Source: Magnetospirillum sp. (lineage in GTDB: Bacteria; Pseudomonadota; Alphaproteobacteria; Rhodospirillales; Magnetospirillaceae). From it: a stretch of 64,000 bases of DNA. The stretch spans positions 1,361,516 through 1,425,515 of the forward strand of contig JANQAI010000005.1 of the NCBI GenBank assembly GCA_024707145.1, in the 5' to 3' direction. Below the pieces are notes generated by a model, which was not told where the DNA came from, ran no database searches, and saw only the letters and a list, made by a program, of their open reading frames with translations. Below are positions 36,608 through 49,051 of this stretch, one piece after another (within the stretch, counting starts at the first letter, position 1; every line of letters starts with the position of its first letter). The position numbers and the translations under genes were made by a program.

Positions 36608-37189
36608 GAGTATGAACCGATGGACGAGTGAATGGGTAAAGAGTGGCGTGTCTACTTTCCGTGGCAGGCGACAGATCGCAGCCGAAAATTTTCTCTAGAG
36701 CGGGAGCCACGCCGTGTGTCGCAGGCAAGGAGAGCGGCAGAGAGGTCGCAATGGCTAATTGTGCCGCGTCGCGTAAATCAGTGATGTCCACGGGATGGGC
36801 GCTGATTCGGGGCGGTATTTTTCTCAGTGGTGGCGGGCTGAGAAGCGAGTATATGGCGTGTGGCTATTTTAGCGTGCGCAGGCGAAGTATTGATGAGCGG
36901 ATGCGTGTTCTGCTCAAGAGAATTGCCTGACGCATAGCACCGGGTTCCGACCGCTGGGAAAATGCCCGCGGAAAGCCTATGATGGCGCCGATATGCGAAC
37001 TGATTTCGCGCAGGGCAAACGATGCAGCCGCCGCAGTTGGGGGTGGCTTTCAAGGAGTGCGAAACTGAACGGACACGATGCGAGCGTCGCATTTGTATAT
37101 GTCCGCTAAACGCCCATCCGCAGAGGGTCCACCGCTGGCGCCGATGTCGAAGCGGGAGCGTGCATTTCACCCGCGCACAGCTCATCGGG
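36608..37189. other. Intergenic region
   Basis: About 580 bp between divergent genes. Small open frames here have no family resemblance and biased composition. A 7-bp hairpin TTCTCAG-N10-CTGAGAA (36821-36844) without T run is the only structure noticed. Promoters for the phosphatase (minus) and the exported protein (plus) must lie here. Confidence 0.4.
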
Positions 37190-37615
37190 ATGCCGCTGAT
37201 GGCGTTGATTCCATTGTTTGCCGTGCTTGGTCGATTTGATGCCCACGAAAAACGCGTCGGAACGAGCCGGGATGTGATCCTGATGGTTGAACATGCACCG
37301 CGCGTGCGTTACGGGCATCCTTCGCAATTCAAGGTGCGAGTGCGGGCGGTCGACGGTGAGGCTGCGGGAAATATCACCGTGAAAATCGATTCCTCCTATT
37401 TCTCGAAGTTTATGGATGTTTCGATATTTCCTTTGCCGAGTGAAATCGGCGGGGACTCGCACGTTTTCGTTCTGCCCGCCTCGGACCAGGAACAATTAAT
37501 CGTCCTCGAACTTGAACCCCAAGGCTACGGTCGCGCGCGCGGGACCGTCACGGCAAGCGTTGCAGGCGCCGGATCTCCGGCGCTCGTTTCGCTCTCAGCC
37601 TTCCTGCTTCCCTAA
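37190..37615 (+). CDS. Small membrane-anchored or exported protein of unknown function
   Basis: About 141 residues from ATG 37190 (PLMALIPLFAVLGRF gives an N-terminal membrane segment). The rest is a single beta-rich domain (DVILMVEHAPRVRYGHPSQF, then VKIDSSYFSKFMDVSIFPLP) ending in GTVTASVAGAG, like an Ig-type fold on the outer face of the membrane. It lies 11 bp before the DUF421 gene, so the two probably form an operon and may form a complex. No catalytic motif seen. Confidence 0.65.
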   Translation: MPLMALIPLFAVLGRFDAHEKRVGTSRDVILMVEHAPRVRYGHPSQFKVRVRAVDGEAAGNITVKIDSSYFSKFMDVSIFPLPSEIGGDSHVFVLPASDQEQLIVLELEPQGYGRARGTVTASVAGAGSPALVSLSAFLLP

Positions 37616-37626
37616 ACGCTGTCGCC

Positions 37627-38067
37627 ATGGAAACAGTGTTTCGAGTCACGTTCGTTTATCTTTTTATTCTCCTGGGATTGCGGATTCTCGGTAAACGCGA
37701 ATTCAGCAAACTGTCCGCGCTGGATTTGATCACGTTGCTCTTGGTGCCGGAACTGGTGGCGTCAGCGATTATTCGTGACGATTATTCCCTCACCAATGCG
37801 TTGGTCGCGGTGGCCACGCTTTTTTGTTTGGTGTTTCTGGTCTCGATTGTGGCGCATCGATTTCGTGGTGCAGAGCGGCTTTTTAACGGAGCTCCATCAT
37901 TGCTGGTTGCACGAGGGAAAATTTTATTCCGCAACTGCGATCGGGAGCGCATTTCCGTGGAGGAGTTGTTCGCCGAAATGCACAAAAGCGGACTCGAGTC
38001 ACTTGAGCAGGTGCGGTGGGCGATTTTGGAAGTGGATGGAAAAATATCGATCGTGCCCGAGCGATAA
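37627..38067 (+). CDS. DUF421 (YetF-like) membrane protein
   Basis: 146 residues: three N-terminal transmembrane helices (VYLFILLGLRILGKREF, DLITLLLVPELVASAII, NALVAVATLFCLVFLVSIVA) followed by a soluble C-terminal domain with APSLLVARGKILFRNCDRER and LEQVRWAILEVDGKISIVP. The GKREFSKLSALDLI segment is diagnostic for DUF421. It is shorter than typical YetF proteins (about 220 residues), mainly at the C-terminus. In Bacillus a YetF-like protein and its relatives affect spore germination and the membrane; the role here is unknown. Confidence 0.87.
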   Translation: METVFRVTFVYLFILLGLRILGKREFSKLSALDLITLLLVPELVASAIIRDDYSLTNALVAVATLFCLVFLVSIVAHRFRGAERLFNGAPSLLVARGKILFRNCDRERISVEELFAEMHKSGLESLEQVRWAILEVDGKISIVPER

Positions 38068-38219
38068 ACGTGTGAATCAAGAGCGACGATTGTCGGACCG
38101 GACGGGGCCGGATCTGTGTCTTTGCTCTACTGTTGGACTGAGGAATGATTTGTTTCATTTCGACAGAGCTGGCTGAGTGCGGACGCCATCAGCGGTGCCT
38201 ACCCCACGACCACATTGTG

Positions 38220-40371
38220 ATGCACTCGCCGATTGTCCGAACCTCTTTCCCTTCTGCTGTGATTCCCTACCTCGATCCCGAACAGCCTGCGGAGTTGCGT
38301 ATCACCGATTTGATCGGGCGCCTGACGCTTCCGGAAAAAATCAACCAACTCGTCCACGAAAACAATGCGATCGAGCGCCTGAATATTCCCGCCTACAATT
38401 GGTGGAACGAAGCGTGTCACGGCGTTGGAAGGAACGGGCGGGCGACGGTGTTTCCGCAGGTGATCGGGTTGGCGGCCACGTGGAATCGCGAACTCGTGCG
38501 CCGGGTCGCGGCGGCGACCTCGGACGAGGCGCGTGCGAAGCACCATGCGGCCGGGCGAGCGGTCGGCACGGACTGCAATATCAGGGGCTCACGTTCTGGA
38601 CGCCCAATATTAATATATTCCGCGATCCCCGCTGGGGGCGCGGCCAGGGACATTTGGCGAAGATCCTTATCTGACCGGCGAGCTGGGTTTGCAGGTGGTT
38701 CGCGGTTTGCAGGGTGACCACGAAAAATACCTCAAGGTTGCGGCGTGCGCGAAACACTTCGCCGTTCACTCTGGTCCGGAGGACGAGCGGCATTCCTTCG
38801 ATGCGCGACCCACGCCCAAGGACCTTGCGGAAACCTATTTCCCGGCGTTCGAAAAACTCGTGCGGGGCGGCGTGGAAGCAGTGATGGGTGCTTACAATCG
38901 CGTTTACGGTGAACCCGCGTGTGGCAGTCAATTTCTTCTTCAGGAAACGCTGCGTCAGCGCTGGGGGTTCCGCGGTCATGTCGTCTCCGACTGCGGAGCG
39001 ATCGAGGATTTTCATCTGCACCACAAGGTCACGCAAAACTCCGCCGAGTCCGCCGCGCTCGCGGTGCGCAATGGTTGCGATCTCAATTGCGGTTGCACGT
39101 TCAACGACCTGTCGGTGGCGGTGCGCGACGGTTTGGTGAGTGAAGCCGAGATCGACACGAGTTTGCGGCGTTTGCTCGCGACGAAGTTTAAGCTCGGCCT
39201 CTTCGACCCGGCGGACCGCGTGCCATTCACTTCGATTTCGCCGAGTGTCATTGACTGCGATTCGCACCGTGCCTTGGCGCGCCGGGCCGCCGCCGAATCG
39301 ATCGTCCTGCTTAAAAACGCAAACCAGACGCTGCCGCTCGCGTCATCGCCGGCCAGCATGCTGGTGGTCGGTCCGACCGCCGCAAATATCCCCGCGCTGC
39401 TCGGAAACTATTACGGCGTGAGTCCGCGCATGGTGACCTTTATGGAAGGACTGCTCGCGCGCGTGCCGGAAGGATGTCGGTTTAAATATCGCGTCGGCTG
39501 TCCGTTGTCGCAACCCGGTGCGCCCGGCGTGAATTATACTTTTGGCGCGGCGGCGATGTCGGAGGTCGTGGTCGTGTTTCTTGGTCTCGATCCGTCACTG
39601 GAAGGCGAGGAGGGCGACACGGTGGCATCGCCGGTGGGTGGCGACCGCGTGCGCATCGAGCTTCCGGATAATCAGCGCGTTTTTCTCCGGGAGCTTCGGC
39701 AGCATTCTAAAAGACTCATTCTGGTGCTCACGGGAGGCAGCGCGATCGCGATTCCGGAGGAACACGAAATTGCGGATGCTGTGTTGCAGGTGTGGTATCC
39801 GGGGTGTGAAGGCGGCCACGCGCTCGCCGATGTTTTGTTTGGGGATGTGGCCCCTTCGGGTCGGTTGCCGGTCACGGTGCCTCGTAGCACGGAGGATCTG
39901 CCGGCGTTTAACGATTACTCAATGCGCGGCAGAACCTACCGTTTTGCGGAGAAGGAACCGCTGTATCCCTTCGGCTTCGGTCTCGGTTACGCCACGCTCT
40001 CGTATGGAGAACTCGCGCTGAGCCGCTCACGCCTCGATGAGACGGGTTCGGTGGAGGTGAGTGTGCGAATCAAAAACACGAGCGAGCGCGACGCCTTGGA
40101 AACGACGCAGTGTTATTTGATTCCTCCGCGTTCCGCAGAGGCGCCGAAGGCAACGCTGTTGGATTTTAAAAAAGTTTCGGTGACTGCGCGCAATTTCGCG
40201 ACGGTCACTTTCACGCTTCACGCCGCGCAATTGAGGCAAGTCGATGCCGCGGGCCGCTGGAGCTGGATGCCTGGTGAATACCAGATTGTCGTCGGAGCGG
40301 CTGCTCCGGGCTCGCGGGCCCAACTTTTGGGCTCGCCGGCTCATGCCGTCGCTAAACTCACGTTGGTTTGA
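38220..40371 (+). CDS. Glycoside hydrolase family 3 (beta-xylosidase/beta-glucosidase), two frameshifts
   Basis: About 717 residues, apparently without signal peptide. The N-terminal TIM barrel shows [20 protein letters not shown] and, in a second frame, [20 protein letters not shown]. The third frame carries [15 protein letters not shown] and the nucleophile Asp in [12 protein letters not shown]. The C-terminal alpha/beta sandwich ([20 protein letters not shown]) and FnIII-like domain ([16 protein letters not shown]) follow. Frame changes near 38570 and 38655 are each repairable by one added base. The NWWNEACHG form is usual in GH3 beta-xylosidases, matching the xylan genes downstream. Probably removes terminal xylose. 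Confidence 0.88.
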
Positions 40372-40617
40372 TCAACCATTCCGTTTCGCATCGCTGCAAA
40401 TTTCGCCGAATTAGCATTTTGATACTATTGTTAGACTGATGGCGGCTTTGCTTTTTGAATTTCACTTCGGTTAGTTGCCCGCGTCGCTTCCAGCTTCCCC
40501 TTGAAAACGCTGTCAGCAACCCCGCTCTTACCCTCACTGCCAGCCACACACCCTTTCGCCTGTGGCCCGCGACCTTGGCCGGGTCGCCAGAAAATTCCCC
40601 ACTAAACCTCAGCTACC
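40372..40617 (+). promoter_or_regulatory. Leader region of the xylan TonB receptor
   Basis: 246 bp with no gene. An AT-rich block (TAGCATTTTGATACTATTG, about 40412-40430) could hold a promoter. The C-rich part just before the gene contains TTGAAAACGC (40501-40510) and GCAACCCCGCT (40516-40526); a matching TTGAGAGC and GCAACCCCGCT occur in the leader of the receptor at 5673. Confidence 0.4.
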
Positions 40618-43600
40618 ATGCAACTCCCCATGAAACGTGCCCGCATCACTGCGCGGAATTCAAAGGCCATGCTGGCCTTCTCCGCGCTCGTGGTCGCCGC
40701 TTACCCCCAAGTCGCGCCCACTCCCTCGCCTGCATCCAGCAACGAGCGTTCCAATCGAAGCGTCCCTGTCACCAACTCCGCGACAGGCGAGGACGAAACC
40801 ATTGTGCTGTCGCCGTTCGAAGTCACCGCGGAGCGTGACACCGGTTATCAAGCCACGGAAACGTTGGCCGGCACCCGCATTCGCACACAGCTCAAAGATG
40901 TGGGTGCGGCGATTTCGGTCATCACGAAGGAATTCATGAATGACATCGGCGCGACCGATACCACGACGTTGCTGCAATATACGGCCAACGCCGAAGTCGG
41001 CGGCACACGCTCCACTTATGCAGGTTTGGGCAACGGCACGACCGTGAGCGAACAATCCTCACTCGCATCGCCTTCGTCGAACAATCGCGTGCGCGGATTG
41101 AGTGCAGCGGATAACACGCGTGATTTCTTCGTCTCCGATATTCCGTGGGATGGATACAACATCGATCGCGTCGATATTCAGCGCGGTCAAATTCCATTCT
41201 CTTCGGTTTGGGCAAACCGGCGGGCATCATTAATGCTGCGCTGCGCAACGCCGAGTTCCGCGACCAGAATAGCGTCGAATATCGTTTCGGTTCCTTTGGC
41301 AGTCAACGGGCCTCGCTTGATATCAACAAACAGTTGCTCGACAAAAAACTCGCAGTGCGCGTGGTCGGTCTTTGGGACCACGAAAAATTCCGTCAGGATC
41401 CTGCGTTCGAGGACGACGAGCGCATCTACGCCGCGGTGCGCTACGATCCGCAGTTATTTAAAAACAAATCCTTCCGCACGAGCATTCGTGTGAAATACGA
41501 ACACGGCGAAATTAACGCCAATCGTCCGCGCCTCGTTCCACCGAACGATCACCTGTCTCCGTGGTTCCGTTCAACTGCCGTGAGCGCGTCCAATCCGTTT
41601 GGCGGCATGGGCAAACTCACGCTTACGAGCGGCTACATGGCGGAGCGTGAAGACAATCCGCCCATCGGTGGCGATGGCATGGGCCAGACGCGCGCGGCGG
41701 ACCCCGATTACAATGCGTGGATCTCCGGCCGCGGCAATCAACAGCAGCCGTTTTACTTTACCGACGGCACCTCGGGACAGCTTTACCGCATTTATGGCGG
41801 TTATGTGAACAATGGTGCGCGCAATGCCGATGGTTCCGTGCGTTCGGCTTCGAGTAGTCTTGTCGGCTTGCGTTACTCGGGGGTTTTTTACGGCGTCGGC
41901 GGTTTGCCCGGTTATGCCACGAATGCGCGTTTGCCTGGCTATCAATACGGTCAGTATCGCGAGCAGACGCTCACCGATTCCTCGGTCTTCGATTTCTACA
42001 ATCACTTGATCGACGGCCCCAACAAATGGGAAAACGAAAATTGGGACGCGTTTAACTTCTCGATTTCCCAGACCGGTTGGGACGATCGCGTCGGTGTCGA
42101 ACTCAACTACGATCATCAGGAATACGATCGCGCCAATGAATCCTTCCTCGGCTGGGCACCGACGCTGGATATCGATATCCTTGGTCAGTTCCAGGATCTC
42201 AGCGCCAATCCGAATCTTGGTCGTCCTTATGTGCAGGGGGGCGGCAACGGCAGTTCTTATTCGAGTGAACGCGAATATGTGCGCGCTTCGCTGTTCGCCG
42301 AGTTTCGCTCATCGGATGTGTTCGACAGTCCCTTCCTGCGCAAGCTGATCGGCCTGCACCGTTTCAACGGCGTATATAGCGGAGAGGAATACCGCTCGGA
42401 AAATCGCAGCTGGAATCTCTATGGCACGAGCGCCGCGTGGGACACTTACCACGGTGCATCGCTGCCGTTCAATGATCGTCCGCCGATTGCGATGATCTAT
42501 CTCGGGCCGTCGATTGCCTCGCTGAATTCCGCCTCGGGCGCGAACATTCCCGGCATCACTTCTCCGATCCAGCTGAACGACGGACCGCTTTATCACTTCA
42601 GCTCGCAATGGAACGCCAGTGTGCCCTTCAACGGTGCGTGGACGATTCCGCCGGCACTGGCCAACGTGTTTAATAACACCACAGGACTGCCCGCAGACCA
42701 GACCGCATTGCTGCAAAATTCCAATCCCGCGAACTACGTCGGTTGGAACAGCAACTACAACCTCGACATCCTGCGTTATGCCGACGGCGACCAGAGCCTC
42801 ACGACCAATGCGGCGAAGGCGCTCCGCAAGACAAAATCCTACGCCGGCACCTGGCAGAGTTTCTGGTGGGATGGCGCGCTTGTCGGCACGCTCGGCTGGC
42901 GTTACGATGCGGTGCGCGGCAAGGACATCACCGCGCCGACCACGAGCAATCGGAATACGCTTAATCTCAATCCGTCGGTTTACACGCTGCCTGAAAACTA
43001 CCTGAGCGAGATCAAGAGTCATTCGCTCAGCAAGGGCGCGGTGTTGCACATCAACAAACTGTTCTCGCGCGATCCGCTGCCGATCAATGTCAGCATTTCC
43101 TACAATACCTCGGATAACTTCGAAATCGCCGGCACGCGTCGCAACATCTTCGGCGACGTGTTGGATAATCCGACCGGCGAGACCGAGGATTTTGGCGTGC
43201 TGCTGTCGACCAAGGACAACCGCTACTCCCTGCGCGTCGTGAAGTATGAAGCGTCCGTCAAAGGCGCGAGCACCCAGATGAGTGGCATGAACATGTTTGG
43301 TAATATCATCGTGCACGGGCTGCGGTGGAGAAATGTGTTCCTCTACGATCTCAACGCCTACACGCTCGACACGGCCAACGGTTCCAATGAGTGGCGTTAT
43401 AACTTCGATCCCGACACGGGCGAAACGCAGGACCAAGCCACCGCGCGCGAGAATGCCTCCATCGCCGCGTGGAACGAAATCCAGGCCGCGCTTCCGGCCC
43501 GTTTCTTCGAAGCATGGGGTTTCACGCCTCCGGCCAATCTTGCGAATCCGGATCCGGCGCAGGTTTACGCCTATGCGGAAAATCGTCCGCCGGTCGGCTT

Positions 43601-44276
43601 GACGATGACGTCCGATACGCTGTCGAAGGGCTATGAATTCGAGTTCACCGCCAACCCGACGCGCAACTGGCGTATCGCCTTCAACGCCTCGCGGACCGAC
43701 GCCACGCGCAGCAATGTCGGTTCTCCCGAGACGGTGGAATTTGTGAACTACATCAGCCAGATGATGGCGGGTCCTGCGGGCGAGATGCGTCAATTCTCCG
43801 GTGGTCCTACTGCGAATACCATGCGCATCAATTGGAATGGCTGGCTCGGTCCGTGGACGCTGATGAAGTTGCAGGAAGGTGCCTCGACTTCCGAGTTGCG
43901 CCGCTGGCGCTACAACGTCGTCACGAACTACAGCTTCCGCAACGGCCTCCTGAAGGGCGTCGGCGTCGGTGGTTCCTACCGATGGCAGGACAAGGTGGTC
44001 ATCGGGTATCCGGTGCTCGCGCTCTCGTCGACGGAATACACCTTCGATCTCACCAAACCCTATTACGGTCCATCAGAAGACGCGATCGACCTGTGGGCGA
44101 GCTACGAGCGTCGGCTGACCAAGAAGATCAATTGGAAGATTCAAGTGAACCTCCGGAATGCATTCGATAAGAAGAAACTAATTCCGATTTCGGTGCAGCC
44201 CGACGGCCAGACTTGGGCCTCCGCACGTATCGCTCCCGGGCAGGAGTGGTTCGTGACAAATACGTTCTCGTTTTAA
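40618..44276 (+). CDS. TonB-dependent outer-membrane receptor of the xylan locus, one frameshift
   Basis: About 1219 residues. Starts at ATG 40618 or 40630 with a signal-peptide-like segment (MLAFSALVVAAYPQVA). Unlike the two other receptors in the window it has no carboxypeptidase-regulatory domain; it goes directly to a TonB-box-like stretch (DETIVLSPFEVTAERDTGYQ) and plug (AISVITKEFMNDIGATDTTT). A base missing near 41187 shifts the frame; repaired text reads SILFGLGKPAGIINA. The barrel ends EWFVTNTFSF. Plug and position suggest uptake of (glucurono)xylo-oligosaccharides. It is followed by a strong terminator, so the enzymes downstream are a separate unit. Confidence 0.9.
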
Positions 44277-44300
44277 CTTATCCGGCAGTTTGTTTGTCCC

Positions 44301-44335
44301 GTGAGGCGGTAACCATCCCCGCCTCACTTTGTTTT
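44301..44335 (+). terminator. Rho-independent terminator after the xylan TonB receptor
   Basis: Perfect 9-bp stem GTGAGGCGG / CCGCCTCAC with a 9-nt loop, then TTTGTTTT, 24 bp after the stop. Confidence 0.9.
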
Positions 44336-44395
44336 AGTTGAGCAGTGAACGCGGCCGCCACGTGAGTGCCCGCTGAATACCACGAGTGTAACGCC

Positions 44396-47212
44396 ATGAG
44401 GATACAGATCGGATTCCGCGCAAAAAGAGTGTTCCGCCTGGTCGCGGGCACCGGGTGCGCGTTGCTCGCAGGGATTCTCACGGCGTCCGCCCAGCGCGTT
44501 GAGGGTGAGCTCCCCCCCTTCCACTGGCGCTGAGCCGGAGAGCGGAAAATCGCTGGCGATTTCCCTGCGTGAACGGCTCCTGCTTAACGACGGCTGGCGT
44601 TTTCATCGTGGTGATCCGGCGGGCAACACCGCGAACCTTGACTACGATGTGCGTCCGGTGGTGGAGGGACATCGCGATGACGTCCCCGCGGATTCGACGC
44701 CGCAGGAAGCCGCGCGGATCGCGTCGGACAGCCAGCAATTTTTAAAACCGTGGATTCTTCCCACGGGCAACGGATTCATTGGCGATCCCGCGAAACGATA
44801 CGTTCGTCCCGCTGGCGATCCGGGGCGGGACGTGCCCTTTGCGCACGCGGATTACGATGATCATGCGTGGACATCGGTGACTTTGCCCCACGATTGGGCG
44901 ATTGCCGGCCCGTTTATCACGACAGGTGGAGGCGGTGGCATGGGACGACTGCCGACGGCGGGCATTGGTTGGTATCGCCGCAAGTTGGAGATTTCGGCGA
45001 AGGACGCGGGAAAAAAGATCTACCTGGATGTGGAGGGCGCGATGTCCTACGCCGTCGTCTGGTTCAATGGACAGTTGGTTGGCGGGTGGCCTTACGGATA
45101 TTCGTCGTGGCGCGTGGACCTGACCCCGTATGCGAAGTTCGGCGAAGTTAATCAACTCGCGGTGCGACTGGACAATCCGCCGGAATCGCAACGTTGGTAT
45201 CCCGGTGCGGGGCTTTATCGCAATGTATGGCTGACGAAGACGCAGCCATTGCACGTGAGTCAGTGGGGAACGTTTGTGACCACCCCGGAAGTTTCGCGAG
45301 AGAAGGCGACGATTCGGCTGGAGGTTTCGATCGACAATCATGCACCTGCGGAGATCCGCGCGACCGTAGTCACCGCGATTTACGAGCTCGACGAGTCGGG
45401 CAGACATGACGCCAGGCCCGTGGCGAACTTTGCGCCGCAAACAGTGCGCATCGCGGGCCGTGGCGTGACCACAACGGCGGCCGAACTCACTCTCCCCAAT
45501 CCGAAACTCTGGGGCCCGCCGCCCACGCAGACGCCCCATCGCTACGTGGCGATTACCGAGGTTTTCGACGGTGAAGTCAGGTGTGATCGTTACGAGACAC
45601 GTTTCGGGATTCGCGAACTTCATTTTGATTCTTCATTGGGCATTCAGGTGAACGGTGAACACGTCCGCATCAAGGGGTTAATCTTCATCATGATCTTGGC
45701 GCTTTGGGTGCGGCGTTTAATGTGCGCGCCGCCGAGCGCCAATTGGAAATGCTGCGCGAGATGGGCTGCAATGCGGTGCGCATGTCGCACAATCCGTCCG
45801 CTCCGGAGTTTCTCGAGCTAACCGACCGGATGGGGTTTCTCGTCGTGGCTGAGTCCTTTGATATGTGGGAACGGAGGAAAACTCCGTTGGATGCTCACTT
45901 GATTTTTCCCGAGTGGGGCGAGCAGGACATGCGGGCGCTCGTGCGGCGCGATCGCAACCGTCCCTCGGTTATCATGTGGAGCATCGGCAACGAGGTTGGC
46001 GAACAATACACGGATGCCGCCGGTGCGGAGGTTGCCCGTCGTTTGCGCGAGATCACGCGCGAGGAAGACGCGACGCGGCCGACGACGACCGCGATGAATT
46101 GGGCCAAACCGGACATGCCGCTGCCCGCGGTTGTCGATCTGATCAGCCTGAATTACCAAGGTGAAGGCATTCGGCAGGAACCAGAGTTTGCAGGCACCGA
46201 TCGCATCCGCACGCCGCCGCAATATTTGCCGTTCAGGGAAAAGTTTCCCGACAAAGTCATCCTCAGCAGCGAGACGGCCTCCACGCTGAGCAGTCGTGGG
46301 GTTTATCTCTTTCCCGTTTCTCCGCTCGTGAGCGCTCCGGTGCGCGACGGACGGGGCGGGGATTCGACGATTCGGCACGTGAGCGCTTATGAAACGCATG
46401 CGGTGGATTTCGGCTCCACGCCGGACAAGGTCTTTGCCTCGCTTGATAGTCATCCATTCGTCGCCGGCGAGTTTGTGTGGACGGGGTTCGACTACCTCGG
46501 TGAGCCGACACCGTATTATTCGTCGCGAAGTTCCTACTCGGGCATCATTGATTTGGCGGGTTTCAGGAAAGATCGTTTTTATCTCTATCAATCCCGCTGG
46601 CGGCCGGAACTGCCGATGGCGCATATTTTGCCGCATTGGAGCTGGCCGGAGCGTATTGGCTTGGTCACACCCGTGCATGTGTTCACCTCGGGCGACGAAG
46701 CGGAATTGTTTTTAAATGGGCGATCGCTCGGACGTAAACAAAAGGGGGCCTTCGAATATCGGTTGCGGTGGGACGATGTGATTTACGAACCCGGCACGCT
46801 TGAGGTCGTCGCGTATAAGAGCGGTCGGGAGTGGGCGCGCGGCACTGTGCGCACGTCGGGCGAGGCTGCGGCGTTGAAACTCACGCCTGATCGTAGCGAG
46901 ATTCTGTCGGATGGACGCGATTTGAGTTTTGTGACCGCGCAGGTCGTTGATGCCGACGGCACGTTTGTGCCACGCGCGGATCATTCCGTCAGTTTTCATC
47001 TCGAAGGTCCGGGCGAGATTGTCGCAACCGACAATGGCGATCCGACGAACTTCCAGTCGTTCGTCTCTCCGCGCCGGCGGGCTTTCAACGGACTCGTCCT
47101 GGTGATTGTTCGCGGAATTCCCGGGCAACCCGGACAACTCAAACTCATCGCAACCAGCAATGGCTTGCGCGCGGGTGAAACCCTTATCCGGACAAACGTC
47201 CACCAACCTTAA
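44396..47212 (+). CDS. Secreted glycoside hydrolase family 2 (beta-galactosidase type), two frameshifts
   Basis: About 938 residues. ATG 44396 opens a signal peptide (VAGTGCALLAGILTASAQ); the C7 run at 44511-44517 has one base too many, and G4 at 45674-45677 one too few. The GH2 N-terminal domain shows WTSVTLPHDWAIAGPF and GIGWYRRKLEI. The catalytic barrel has GVNLHHDLGALGAAFNVRA (restored), MSHNPSAPEFLELTDRMGFL, the acid/base Glu in SVIMWSIGNEV and the nucleophile Glu in VILSSETAS. The C-terminal Big4-like domains end GETLIRTN. In the xylan locus it may remove galactosyl or other beta-linked decorations. GH10 follows 17 bp later in the same operon. Confidence 0.88.
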
Positions 47213-47229
47213 TTCCATCCACGTTCCCC

Positions 47230-49051
47230 ATGAAACTGTCTCGTCTCCTCCAGTTTATTGTATTCGGTTTAACCGCGGTGGGAATGCTCATGGCCAGAAC
47301 GGAACTGCCGAAGGGGAAGTCGCTGTTGCACGGCGATTCTTTGCAGCTGTTTAGCCCGAAGCTGGAGCCGGTCGCGGAGAAAAATGCGAAGATCGAAATC
47401 GTCGACTCCTCCGGACCGGGCTTTTCGCGCGCGTGGAGGGTGGCGACGCTCGAAGACACGACGCCGATGGCCGCAATCGAACTACGCGCCTTGAATGCGC
47501 TTCCGGTGACGACGGGCGAGGTGAGTTTGATGCGTTTTTTTATTCGTGCGACGGAGATTTCCGACGAAACCGGCGGCGCACGGGTGTTGCTGGTGGTGCG
47601 CCGCAACGGCGTTGACTGGAACAGCAGTTTTGAAGGGGACTTTACGGCGAACCGCGAATGGCAGGAGGTGTTGGTGCCATTTGTGTGGTCGCAGGACTTC
47701 GAGGTGGACGGCGCCGCGTTCATGCTGCGTTTCGGCTTCAAACGTCAGACGATCGAGATCGGCGGAATCGAGGTGATTCATTATGGCCGCGAGCGCGAAT
47801 GGGCCTCGTTGCCGCGCACGAAGTTTAGCTATCAAGGACGTGAGCCCGACGCAGCGTGGCGCAAGGAAGCGCTGGCGCGCATCGAGAAGATCCGCAAAGG
47901 AGACTTTTCGATTCAAGTCACCGATGCCGGCGGAAAGCCGGTTGCATCGGCGCAGGTGGCTGTGAAGCACACGCGGGCCGCGTTTCAGTGGGGGCTCGGC
48001 CTTGCAAATGGAACGGCTGGTCGTCGATTCGCCGGATAATCTGCGTTATCGTCAGATTACCGAGGAGTTCTTTAACGCGGCGAGCAATGAGAACGATTTA
48101 AAGTGGCCGGTGTGGCTGGGCGAATGGGGGGAGGGATTCTCGCGGGAACAAACCCTCGCCGGATTACGTTGGCTGCGTGAGCGGAATTTCCACATTCGCG
48201 GGCACGTGTTTGTGTGGCCGGGCCACAAGAATCTGCCGAAGCCGATCGTGGACCGCATCGGAACGCCGCGGCAAAGCGAGATTCCCGGAATCGTGCACGA
48301 TCATATCCGCGAAATCGCGCGCGCGACGAAAGGTTTGATCGACGAGTGGGACGTGTTGAACGAACCGTTTACGAATCACGACCTGATGGATATTTTCGGC
48401 AACGAGATCATGCCACCGTGGTTCAGGGTGGCGCGGGAGGAACTGCCGGACGTGCCGCTTTACCTGAACGATTTCTCCAATCATGATGCGACGACGGATG
48501 CGGATCACGTGGCGCATTTCGAACAGACGGCGCGTTATCTCATCGATCACGGCGCTCTCCTCGACGGACTCGGGCTGCAGGCGCATTTCAACGGACGTCC
48601 CAATGCGCCGGAGAATATTCTCGATGTGCTCGACCGCTATTATCGTCAGTTCAAACTGCCGGTGCGCATCACGGAATTTGACGTGTGGACGTATGACGAG
48701 GAGCTGCAGGCGGATTTCACGCGCGATTTTCTGATTCTTGCGTTCAGTCATCCCAGCGTGGTGGGCGTGCAGCACTGGGGTTTCTGGGAGACCTGTCACT
48801 GGCGCCCGTCGGCGGCGATGTTCCGGTCGGATTGGTCGGAGAAACCAAATGCGAAAGTGTATCGCGATCTCGTATTGAATCAGTGGCGAACCCATGTGGC
48901 CGGGCGCACGGATGCGGCGGGAAAACTCGGCGGGCGGGGTTTTCACGGCGATTATCGGGTGATCGTGGAGCACAACGGGCGTCGTGTGGAAAAAAACTTT
49001 TCCGTGAATGCAGACGAACCGGCCCAAGTCATCTCAATCGTTCTGCCATGA
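47230..49051 (+). CDS. GH10 endo-1,4-beta-xylanase-like enzyme with N-terminal CBM-like domain, one frameshift
   Basis: About 606 residues with signal peptide (MKLSRLLQFIVFGLTAVGML). Residues about 25-190 form a beta-sandwich like a carbohydrate-binding module (MRFFIRATEISDETGGARVL). A G5 run at 47990-47994 has one base too many; restored text reads FQWGSALQMERLVV. The barrel has the GH10 features NDLKWPVW, FHIRGHVFVWPGH, the acid/base Glu in DEWDVLNEPF and the nucleophile Glu in VRITEFDVWT, then VQHWGFWE. It is the main-chain xylan depolymerase of this locus. The stop overlaps the GH115 start (ATGA at 49048). Confidence 0.9.

Noticed and set aside
36643..36930. Plus-strand open frame of 95 codons
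   Set aside because: No family resemblance, no ribosome-binding site, lies in a probable promoter region.
5673..44276. SusCD-type systems
   Set aside because: Three TonB receptors are present, but no SusD-like lipoprotein gene is adjacent to any of them.
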